A DNA stretch of 64,000 nt, from contig JAJFKA010000052.1 of the NCBI GenBank assembly GCA_021773555.1, positions 1 to 64,000 on the forward strand, read 5' to 3'. This document shows, piece after piece, positions 1-8,118 of the stretch. The translations under genes were made by a program, and so were the position numbers. The notes below the pieces were generated by a model. That model did not search any database. It was given only the letters and a program-made list of their open reading frames with translations, and was not told the origin of the DNA. Origin of the DNA: Gammaproteobacteria bacterium. Its GTDB lineage: Bacteria; Pseudomonadota; Gammaproteobacteria; Pseudomonadales; Azotimanducaceae. The first letter of the stretch is position 1; each line of letters begins with the position of its first letter.

Positions 1-9
1 CGGGCTGAT

Positions 10-24
10 ATGTTTTGACCTGTC
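10..24 (+). repeat. IS left inverted repeat
   Basis: ATGTTTTGACCTGTC; perfect reverse complement of 1545-1559. Confidence 0.85.
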
Positions 25-314
25 AACTATTCAGTTTTATTTCATTTTCATTAAGGCTTGGAGTTATTGGTTCAGGATACGGCCGCTGGAGCGATGGTGG
101 ATCATGCTGATATGCGAGGGCTGGATACCTCCTGACTTCACTACATCGCAGAGCTGGCCTTTTCTCTAGTTTCAGGGTCCGTTAGCAGGTGAATGATCTG
201 TTAACGCCGTTGTAGCCCGCACAAGGGTTCTCTACATCTGGCGACCGGTACCCTGAACCAATATCTCCATTCTCCTCTCCTGTTAAACGCTTTTCTTTGC
301 TTTCCCTGACACCA
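25..314 (-). ncRNA. Non-coding IS end, possible seekRNA/bridge RNA region
   Basis: About 290 bp between the transposase stop and the left inverted repeat hold no ORF of note. In IS1111-group elements the guide RNA that pairs with target and donor DNA (seekRNA, equivalent to the IS110 bridge RNA) is encoded downstream of the transposase, which is where this stretch lies. The assignment is by position only; I did not derive a secondary structure or guide loops. Confidence 0.4.
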
Positions 315-1472
315 TTATGCGGTTGTCGGCAAGGTGTCCAGTTCGGAACAAACAACTTCCCACACGTACGCGATCAGTTCTCTAGCGATCGCCACGCACA
401 CCACCTTTTGATTCTTCCCGGCTTCAATGAGGCGCCGATAACGTGTGCATAAACGTTTCTGTGCTCGCCACGCCGTCGCCATGGCGGTCTCACTCGCCTT
501 GCTGGCCTTACGTTTCAAGTGCATCGTTTGTCGCGCTTGAAAGCGATAGCACCAGGCACTTTCTACCAGGATCCGCCGAGCATGGCCGTTGCCTGTCCGC
601 GTGATTGCACCCTGGTAGCGGCGACCACCGCTACTGTGCTCACTGGGTACTAATCCCAGATATGACATTAGCTGCTTCGGTGAAGCAAAGCGCCGTATAT
701 CACCCAGTTCCGATAACAGTACCACCGCTGATAACTGATCAACGCCACGCAGTGCCATTAATGAATACACCACGGGCGCCAAGGACCAATGCTGCAACGC
801 CTCGTCAATCTGTTGTGTCAACTCACTGACGCGACGACCCGCCGCCTTGACCGCGTCCACATAATCTTGCAGTACCGTGTGCTGCAACGGGTGATTGAAG
901 CCGAGCGATTCCAGCCAGTTGTAATGCATCTTGGTCCAGCGCGTCTTGCCCCAATGATGTCCATGACGGAGCACAAATGCACTCAACTGCTGTCTTGCTT
1001 TGAGTTCCTGCTGCTTCATGTCGCAGCGTGCCCGGCACAGATCACGTATCGCTTCTTGATCCAGGTCCGGTACCCACACTGCGGTGAGATCACCAGAACG
1101 CAGATACCGCGCCAATTTGCTGGCATCACGTCGATCCGTCTTAATACGATCTCCCGCCTGTTTCGGAATCCTTGAGGGCGCAATAACCTGACATTCAAAA
1201 CCCAGATCTGACAACTGTCGATGTATCGTGAATCCGCAGGGTCCTGCCTCATAACAGAACAGCAGACACTGACCCCCAAACTCCGCACACAATCGCTCGG
1301 CTAACCGAGCAATCGTCTTCGGTTTGTTCGCGATCTCCCCACGTTGTTCCGGCTCACCACGTCCTGGCGATGCCACAGCAACACTGATCGAATCCTTATG
1401 CACGTCAAGGCCTACATACGCACCGTAGTTTGTGTCTGACATCGAAACCGCACTTCCGTTAAACTCACTCAT
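315..1472 (-). CDS. IS110/IS1111 transposase (DEDD type)
   Basis: Recombinase that moves the surrounding IS. The N-terminal DEDD/RuvC-like domain begins with YVGLDVHKDSISVAV and has the YEAGP and DRRDA motifs. A coiled-coil middle follows, then a C-terminal Transposase_20 domain with the catalytic-serine region (PSEHSSGG, then TRTGNGHARR). The start at 1472 (MSEFNG) is chosen because GAGGAGG lies 6-7 nt upstream; a longer frame to 1520 lacks such a site. The resulting length of 385 aa is somewhat above the usual 330-350. The frame is intact, so the element may be active. Confidence 0.9.
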   Translation of the reverse strand: MSEFNGSAVSMSDTNYGAYVGLDVHKDSISVAVASPGRGEPEQRGEIANKPKTIARLAERLCAEFGGQCLLFCYEAGPCGFTIHRQLSDLGFECQVIAPSRIPKQAGDRIKTDRRDASKLARYLRSGDLTAVWVPDLDQEAIRDLCRARCDMKQQELKARQQLSAFVLRHGHHWGKTRWTKMHYNWLESLGFNHPLQHTVLQDYVDAVKAAGRRVSELTQQIDEALQHWSLAPVVYSLMALRGVDQLSAVVLLSELGDIRRFASPKQLMSYLGLVPSEHSSGGRRYQGAITRTGNGHARRILVESAWCYRFQARQTMHLKRKASKASETAMATAWRAQKRLCTRYRRLIEAGKNQKVVCVAIARELIAYVWEVVCSELDTLPTTA

Positions 1473-1544
1473 TCCTGTCCTCCTCAATGTGGCTCTGCCA
1501 CGTTTGTACTCAACCTTCATGGTAATCCACGAGCGTTGAGGTAG

Positions 1545-1559
1545 GACAGGTCAAAACAT
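1545..1559 (-). repeat. IS right inverted repeat
   Basis: GACAGGTCAAAACAT; perfect reverse complement of 10-24. Confidence 0.85.
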
Positions 1560-1564
1560 TATGT

Positions 1565-2902
1565 CTAGTTTGTCATGTTGTGATGGAGTTCCTTACCCGA
1601 GGTTTCCCGGATCAACAGCACCGACAGTATCGTGAGTCCCGACGCAAATGCGATGTATACCGAAATATAGAAGGTGCCAAATTCACTCCAGAGGGTAGTT
1701 GCGATAATTGGCGCCAACGCACCGCCCAGGATTGCACCTGTCTGATAGCCGAGCGACGCGCCGGAGTAGCGAACATGGGTACTGAATAATTCCGCCAGCA
1801 GTGCTGCCTGCGGGCCATACATCATGCCGATAAATATCTGCCCTCCGGCAATGGCGACAACAATCCAGATAAACTCGCCGGTATCAATGAGCGGGAAGAG
1901 CGCAAACGACCAGGCACCACCCAGCACCGCGCCAAGAATATACACCCCCCGCCGCCCGAACCTATCCGAGTAAATCGACGAGGCAAACAACGAGGGTAAC
2001 TGCATAATTGATCCTATTAAAACCGCCGTCAACAACATCTCCCGGGGCAGGCCCAGCCCGACGGGATTGCTCCCATAGGCAACCACGAACGCAACCATGA
2101 TGTAAAAGGTTACCTGTACGGCCAGAAACGCTCCTGCGCCAAGAATAATTTCTCGCGGGTGCAGACGAATTACCTCCAGTACTGGCGAACGTGCGATCAC
2201 TTGCGGCTTATCCTCAGCCGCTTGCCTTGCTTGCAACGCCAGCAGTTCCTTGAATGCCGGTGTATCTTCCAGGTGCAACTGGACATAGAGGCTGAGTGCA
2301 ATCAACAGAATGCTGATCAGAAACGGGATTCTCCAACCCCAGCTTAAAAAAGCCTCATCCGACAACACACCGCTGACAGCCAGAAAGGCCAGGTTTGCGA
2401 GAATCAATCCAACCGGTGCACCTGCCTGGGCAAAAGCACCATAAAATCCACGCTGGCTCGCCGGGGCGTTTTCGGTGACCAGCAACATCGCGCCTCCCCA
2501 CTGCCCGCCGACAGCCAGGCCCTGGGTAAATCGCAACACAGTCAACAGCAATGGAGCCGCAAAACCAATGGTTGAATATGTCGGCAGGCAGCCGATCAGC
2601 GTCGTTGCCACACCCATCATCATCAGTGCAGTTACCAACGCCTTTTTTCGGCCGACGATGTCACCAAAATGGCCAAATATGATGCCGCCAATGGGTCGCG
2701 CAACAAAACCAACGGCGAAGGTACCAAAGGCGGCAATCAGACTGACCATCTCCGGCATATCGTCCGGGAAAAACGCACCGGGGAAAACCAGGGCTGCGGC
2801 GGTTCCATAGATAAAAAAGTCATACCATTCGATGCTGGTTCCAGCGAGGGAGGTCATCGCGACCTTACGCATGGAACGTTCTTTATTGGCGTCAATTGCC
2901 AT
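1565..2902 (-). CDS. MFS transporter, metabolite:H+ symporter (MHS) family
   Basis: Inner-membrane secondary transporter of 445 aa with about 12 membrane helices. The N-terminal SIEWYDFFIYG stretch and the loop 2-3 motif GHFGDIVGRKK (residues 77-87) are hallmarks of the MHS group (ShiA, ProP, KgtP, YhjE), which takes up small organic acids or osmolytes with protons. The substrate cannot be told from sequence. The gene is full length and monocistronic, divergent from the ABC permease at 3062. An IS1111-type element sits immediately beyond its stop. Confidence 0.88.
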   Translation of the reverse strand: MAIDANKERSMRKVAMTSLAGTSIEWYDFFIYGTAAALVFPGAFFPDDMPEMVSLIAAFGTFAVGFVARPIGGIIFGHFGDIVGRKKALVTALMMMGVATTLIGCLPTYSTIGFAAPLLLTVLRFTQGLAVGGQWGGAMLLVTENAPASQRGFYGAFAQAGAPVGLILANLAFLAVSGVLSDEAFLSWGWRIPFLISILLIALSLYVQLHLEDTPAFKELLALQARQAAEDKPQVIARSPVLEVIRLHPREIILGAGAFLAVQVTFYIMVAFVVAYGSNPVGLGLPREMLLTAVLIGSIMQLPSLFASSIYSDRFGRRGVYILGAVLGGAWSFALFPLIDTGEFIWIVVAIAGGQIFIGMMYGPQAALLAELFSTHVRYSGASLGYQTGAILGGALAPIIATTLWSEFGTFYISVYIAFASGLTILSVLLIRETSGKELHHNMTN

Positions 2903-3061
2903 ATGCCACCGGTCCTTAGCTTTTTGTTCTTGTTAACCGGGCATCATACGTCGAACGCCCTGGTATGCCGACGTTAAATTTCCCGCGTGGGTGTTGGATT
3001 AACACCCATCAGGGTCTTACGTTTATACTGGCTCGAAATCCTTGCGCTGACTGTTTCGTTT

Positions 3062-5557
3062 ATGTACAGCAACTATCTTGTTTCTGCTCTGCGCAGCCTT
3101 GGCCGGCAAAAATTGTTCGCGCTAATCAACACAACAGGGCTCGCCATCGGTCTCGCCGCCTGCATGCTGATTATCCTGTTTGTCCGTCACGAATACAGTT
3201 ACGACACGATGTTTTCGGACATTGAGCGCCTGTATCGCATCGAGGCAACCGCAAATATTCCCGGACAGCCGAGTAACGAGTCACCGCAGTTTTTTGGTCC
3301 TGCCCACGACCTGCTCAAAGACGCTTTTGATGAGATCGAAAGCATCGCCCGATTACAGCAACGCGGGGGCACGGTTGTCGCTGGCGACACCGCCATCGCG
3401 GAGACTTTCGCAACCGTTGATCCGGAATTTCTCACGCTGTTCGATTTTCCGCTGCTCGAAGGAGACCGTGACCTGGCTCTTAACCAGCCGACATCAATCG
3501 TGCTTACCGAAGAAATGGCCCGGAAACACCTCGGATCACCGCCATGGCTGAATCGGACCATCGTTATCAATGAGACCCTGGAGCGAGAGTTCAAAGTAAC
3601 CGCCGTAATTGCGGACCTGCCCGGTAATACCCACTTCGACATCGATTTTTTAATACCCATTGACCAGCGGGTCTATGATGCCGCCGCCAACGGCGGTCGA
3701 ACGGATTTGAATCGTTGGAATGGGTTGCCTTTTTTTGTTTACGTCAAGCTAAAGGAAGGCCGACAGGCGGTGCGATTAAAAACGGACATTAGCGCCTGGG
3801 TTGATCGGTACTTTCCATCAGAAATACAGGCTCTGGTCGGAATATCCGGCAGTGAGCTGTTTACGCCCAGAATCATGTCGGTTGCAGACATTCACATGAA
3901 AAGTCCGGTTCAATTCGATATGAAAGCGCCCGGTAATCTGACGACGATTCTCAGCTTCAGCGGTATCGCCTCCCTGATACTGTCAATCGCCTGTATTAAT
4001 TTCATGAACCTGGCAACGGCCACCTCAACCTTGCGGGCAAAGGAAGTGGCGCTCAGGAAGGTAATGGGTGCAAGCAGAAAGCAGTTGTTCATTCAGTTTG
4101 AGCTCGAGTCCATTCTGTCCTCCATCGTTGCCGTCTGTTTTGCCCTCGCTATAATCAGCCTGGTCCTGCCTGCATTCAGTAACTTCACCGAACGCGAAAT
4201 CGTCATCGATGGGATCCTTGATCCGCTGGTGGCAATCACGGTGATCGGACTGACGTTGACAGTTGGATTTTTTGCAGGTTTACATCCCGCGTGGGTATTG
4301 TCCGGGTTTCGCCCCGCCAGGGTACTGCAATCGGCAAAGCTGAACGCTGGTAGCGGAACTGGTCTGCGTTCACTTCTGGTGCTTTTCCAGTTCACCATCT
4401 CTGCTGCGCTGATGATCATGACACTGTTGATCTACGTACAAACAGATTATGCCCGTTCACTAAACATGGGTTACGACAATAGCAATACCTTGACCGTAAG
4501 AGGACTCTTCCGACAGCAAATCGGCGATATGGCGGAAACCGTCAGGGATGAAGTCGCCCGAATACCCGGTGTCACACAACTGAGCCTTTCCAGCTTCACT
4601 CCAGGTGACGGACGCAACGTTGGACTCTCTTTGAAAGTGCCAGGTAAGGATGAGCGCCTGATTATCTTCTATCGTGCCGTTTACCCGGAGTTCTTCGAAC
4701 AATTCGACGTAAAGCCGATCGCGGGACGTCTGCTTGATCATGCGCATGAAAACGACCGGACGGTATTTATCAGTGATCCTGATTCCACAGAACCACAACA
4801 GATTAATGCCGTAATCAACGAAGCGGCGGTAGCAACCATGGGCTTCTCATCCCCGCAGGATGCAATCGGCAAGACCTATTTTCGAGGTCGGGCAAACCAG
4901 ATCGTCAACACAATCGTCGGGGTCGTTCCCGATATCCATTTTGGTTCTCCAAGAACTGACCTTGATGGGGAAATCTACATGTTCATTCCCGCCGAGGCAC
5001 GCAACCTGCTGGTCAGCTATCGTCGTGACATCAGTGGCGCCGACCCGTACCCGGAGGTTTCCCGGCTCATCCAGGACAAGCTGCAGGTACTGGTCCCGAG
5101 GTCGCAAACCACCATTGCGCACTTGCAGGAAAACATCGCCGAACAGTATCAGGAGGAAGCAATCATAAGCACGCTGCTCGCCATGTTCGCAGCCCTCGCC
5201 GTCCTTATTGCCTGCATGGGATTATTTGGTTTGGCCTCGTTCACCGTCGCCAGGCGCACCCGGGAAATCGGCATTCGCAAAGTTATGGGTGCTTCCTCGA
5301 GCCAGGTCATGTTGATGTTAGTGACGCAGTTTTCCAAGCCCGTGCTGCTCGCCAACATGTTCGCCTGGCCCATGTGCTGGTATGCTTTTAACGTATGGTT
5401 GGCCGGATTCAATGAGCGCATCGACATTCTCCCCTGGTTCACGGGTATCTCTGCTCTCGCGGTATTGACGACACTCACCCTGGCGTTCGCGACCGTCGCT
5501 ACCTACGCGATCAAGGTTGCAAGATCCAGTCCGGTTCTTGCGCTTCGTTATGAATAG
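3062..5557 (+). CDS. MacB/FtsX-type ABC transporter permease
   Basis: Large permease (831 aa from this start) with duplicated MacB_PCD-FtsX architecture: N-terminal helix, periplasmic core, three helices, a second periplasmic domain and three C-terminal helices. The cytoplasmic signature E(V/I)(A/G)(L/I)RKVMGAS occurs twice, near the middle and near the C-terminus. No ATPase is fused. The frame opens at 2987, but the ATG at 3062 (MYSNYLVSALRSL) matches the starts of the two paralogues to the right (MISNYLLAAW, MFNNYVLIAW). It faces them tail to tail, so it is probably transcribed separately but may share their ATPase. Confidence 0.87.
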   Translation: MYSNYLVSALRSLGRQKLFALINTTGLAIGLAACMLIILFVRHEYSYDTMFSDIERLYRIEATANIPGQPSNESPQFFGPAHDLLKDAFDEIESIARLQQRGGTVVAGDTAIAETFATVDPEFLTLFDFPLLEGDRDLALNQPTSIVLTEEMARKHLGSPPWLNRTIVINETLEREFKVTAVIADLPGNTHFDIDFLIPIDQRVYDAAANGGRTDLNRWNGLPFFVYVKLKEGRQAVRLKTDISAWVDRYFPSEIQALVGISGSELFTPRIMSVADIHMKSPVQFDMKAPGNLTTILSFSGIASLILSIACINFMNLATATSTLRAKEVALRKVMGASRKQLFIQFELESILSSIVAVCFALAIISLVLPAFSNFTEREIVIDGILDPLVAITVIGLTLTVGFFAGLHPAWVLSGFRPARVLQSAKLNAGSGTGLRSLLVLFQFTISAALMIMTLLIYVQTDYARSLNMGYDNSNTLTVRGLFRQQIGDMAETVRDEVARIPGVTQLSLSSFTPGDGRNVGLSLKVPGKDERLIIFYRAVYPEFFEQFDVKPIAGRLLDHAHENDRTVFISDPDSTEPQQINAVINEAAVATMGFSSPQDAIGKTYFRGRANQIVNTIVGVVPDIHFGSPRTDLDGEIYMFIPAEARNLLVSYRRDISGADPYPEVSRLIQDKLQVLVPRSQTTIAHLQENIAEQYQEEAIISTLLAMFAALAVLIACMGLFGLASFTVARRTREIGIRKVMGASSSQVMLMLVTQFSKPVLLANMFAWPMCWYAFNVWLAGFNERIDILPWFTGISALAVLTTLTLAFATVATYAIKVARSSPVLALRYE

Positions 5558-5589
5558 CACGGCCGGATTTACCCCGCAGGAAAAGACCC

Positions 5590-8097
5590 TTATTCGTAGC
5601 GCAGCGAATTGACAGGATTTGCGGCGGCAACTTTCCAGGCACGCCCGGCAACTGTTAACCAGGCAATCAGCAACGCAGCAGTTCCGGCGGCCATCGATGC
5701 CACCAGAATATAGTGTCCTTCAATGCGGTAAGAGAATCCGTCAAGCCATTCGCTCATCACATACCACGCAATGGGCCACGCCAGAATGTTGGCGATTAAA
5801 ACTGGTGCAGAGAACTGCCATACCAGCAGGCCGACAATATCCCGCACTCGCGCACCCATCACCTTCCTGATCCCAATCTCTCTTGTTCGACGCTCCGCTG
5901 TGAATGAAGCCAGACCATAGAGTCCAAGACAGGCTATCACCACCGCGAGTGCCGAAAAGATGCCAAACAGCTTCGCCTGGTCTTCCTCAGCCTGATACTG
6001 TGCTTGAATCATTTCAGATAAAAATTCACGACTGATTGGCGTTGTTGGCAGGATTTTTTTCCAGACCCTTTCCACCTCCCTGACAAGCCCTGCCACATCG
6101 TGGGTTCGGAAACCAAGTGTTGCGACTCGCAATGAGCCAGGATTATTCAAAAAAACACTCGCGCGAATCCCAAACTTTATCGATCGAAAATACACATCTT
6201 TGGCAACACCAACGATCGACAAGTCAAAGGTGCCTGCTCTGAACATGTCGGCACGAAGCGTCTTGCCAAGTGCTTCTTCCGGCGAGGAGAAGCCTAGGCG
6301 TCGCATCGCGGACTCATTGATCACGACGCCAGCATGACCGATTCTGTCGTCACCCTCCGGAACAGGAACGATCACGTCACTGCTGAACGCCTCATCAAAC
6401 CCTCGTCCAGCCAGCATTTCCATTTCGTAGGCCTCAAAAAAACCAAATCCTGCCGTGTAATAATTCAGTACAACAGATTCGGACAACCCCTCGCTCGCAC
6501 CTTCGAGCAAGGTAAATCCCGTGTTGTTTTCATTGTCCTGGCTTGGCACTTCCGAAGACAGCACCACGTGTTCTACACCTTCTATTGCTGTCAGTTCGTT
6601 CACAATGGTCTGACGCTGGTCTACGGCAGCTGTGGCACCCAATCCGCTCAGCACAATCTTGTTTTCGTAGTTGTATCCCACGTCCATGGACCTGGCGTAG
6701 CTTGTCTGCGCATATATCACCACGGTACACACAGCGAGCCCGATGGAAGCGGCGAACTGGAAAATCACCAGCAGTGAACGGATATTGCTCTGTCCACCCC
6801 CATCGCTGGACTGGTTTGCCTTGAGGATGCGTGCGGGTAAAAACCTGGATAGATAGATGGCCGGGTAAGACCCGGAAACAAGTCCCACCAGCACTGCAAT
6901 CGAGACCAGGGTAATCAACAAAGGCAGGTCATCGGACAAAACCAGGTTCAGCTGTCTGCCGATCGCCATATTGTAAAAAGGGAGCACCAGTTCAACAGCC
7001 ACCAGCGCGAACAACAACGAAAGCACGGAGATCGCCACAGCCTCACCGAGGAACTGCATGGCTACCTGTCGCCGAGATGCACCCATGACTTTGCGCAACG
7101 CCACTTCCCGGGCCCTTCGCGAAGCCCGCGCCGTGGACAAATTCATGAAGTTAACCGAGGCAATCAACAGAATCAGGAAGGCGATGCCGACAAAGGCCAG
7201 AACCATCGAATTGTTACCCAGTGGTTTCATATCGCCGATGTTTCCGGCGTCCCGGAGTGCCTTTAAGTGCAGGTCGGGCACCGGCATTATTTTTAACTGT
7301 AACCGCTCACTGGGCAAAACACCCTCCTCAACCATTTCCCTGAGGGGGCTTTCATTGTTCAGCCAGTAGTCCACTCGCTTTTTCAGCGACTCCGCATCCG
7401 CGCCGGCTTTCAGCTTGAAATACGTGTAGGTATTCACACTCGTCCACGTATTGAGCACATTAGGCGCAAAATCAAACATGCTGGGATCGAGGAATGTCAG
7501 AAACTCGAATTCAAGGTGGGTATTTTCCGGGAGATCCCGGATCACACCCGTGACCTGTACTTCCAATTGACTACCTTGCAAACAGCACGCCGTCAGGTTT
7601 TTACCGACAACATCGGTGCGTCCGAAGTATTTGATCGCAGTTGACTCTGTGATTACAAGGTCCATGGGTTTGCTGAACGAAGTTCCCGCAGACCCATGGA
7701 CAAAGGGAAGTTGGAACACATCGAAAAATGTACCGTCGGCAAACATAATATCTTCGTTGAAAATCGCGTCGCCCCTGACGACAGTGACGCCCACCTCTAC
7801 CAGCCGCAGGCCCGTCTCAACCTGATCGGATGCATAGTTGCGAATAGCTTCCATCATCCGTCCGGCAGCGCGAATCGTCAGAAAAGGTGGTGCATCCGGG
7901 GAGTAATAAGCTGTATGCAGGCGCACCAGACGCTCTCCGTCCGGCAGCCACTGATCGTAGGAAAGTTCGTCCCGTACATAGATCAAAATCAGGATGCAAC
8001 TCATCAATCCCACAGATAGCCCAAAGATATTGATCACTGAGAACAATCGGTTGTTGGCAATATGCCGCCAGGCAGCTAACAAATAATTGCTGATCAC
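5590..8097 (-). CDS. MacB/FtsX-type ABC transporter permease
   Basis: Permease of 835 aa, paralogous to the proteins encoded at 3062-5557 and 8119-10545. It has two FtsX units, each with a coupling signature (REVALRKVMGAS, REIGIRKVMGA), and two MacB-type periplasmic domains. It lacks an ATPase domain and probably pairs with the ATPase encoded at 10579-11262. It is the last gene of the leftward adaptor-ATPase-permease-permease operon, 21 nt from the preceding permease. Such systems move lipids, peptides or antimicrobials from the inner membrane or periplasm outward; no substrate can be inferred. Confidence 0.87.
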   Translation of the reverse strand: MISNYLLAAWRHIANNRLFSVINIFGLSVGLMSCILILIYVRDELSYDQWLPDGERLVRLHTAYYSPDAPPFLTIRAAGRMMEAIRNYASDQVETGLRLVEVGVTVVRGDAIFNEDIMFADGTFFDVFQLPFVHGSAGTSFSKPMDLVITESTAIKYFGRTDVVGKNLTACCLQGSQLEVQVTGVIRDLPENTHLEFEFLTFLDPSMFDFAPNVLNTWTSVNTYTYFKLKAGADAESLKKRVDYWLNNESPLREMVEEGVLPSERLQLKIMPVPDLHLKALRDAGNIGDMKPLGNNSMVLAFVGIAFLILLIASVNFMNLSTARASRRAREVALRKVMGASRRQVAMQFLGEAVAISVLSLLFALVAVELVLPFYNMAIGRQLNLVLSDDLPLLITLVSIAVLVGLVSGSYPAIYLSRFLPARILKANQSSDGGGQSNIRSLLVIFQFAASIGLAVCTVVIYAQTSYARSMDVGYNYENKIVLSGLGATAAVDQRQTIVNELTAIEGVEHVVLSSEVPSQDNENNTGFTLLEGASEGLSESVVLNYYTAGFGFFEAYEMEMLAGRGFDEAFSSDVIVPVPEGDDRIGHAGVVINESAMRRLGFSSPEEALGKTLRADMFRAGTFDLSIVGVAKDVYFRSIKFGIRASVFLNNPGSLRVATLGFRTHDVAGLVREVERVWKKILPTTPISREFLSEMIQAQYQAEEDQAKLFGIFSALAVVIACLGLYGLASFTAERRTREIGIRKVMGARVRDIVGLLVWQFSAPVLIANILAWPIAWYVMSEWLDGFSYRIEGHYILVASMAAGTAALLIAWLTVAGRAWKVAAANPVNSLRYE

Positions 8098-8118
8098 TCC
8101 ATCACCTCCATTGCTGCG

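Larger units (their letters stand above)
10..1559 (-). mobile_element. IS110-family (IS1111 group) insertion sequence
   Basis: A complete-looking element of about 1.55 kb. An exact 15-bp inverted repeat (ATGTTTTGACCTGTC at 10-24; its reverse complement at 1545-1559) flanks a single DEDD transposase gene. Subterminal inverted repeats are typical of the IS1111 subgroup, while other IS110 elements lack them. The element ends about 5 bp from the stop codon of the MFS transporter at 1565, so it did not break that gene. No target duplication is apparent, as expected for the family. The exact outer ends, a few bases beyond the repeats, cannot be fixed from one copy. Confidence 0.85.
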
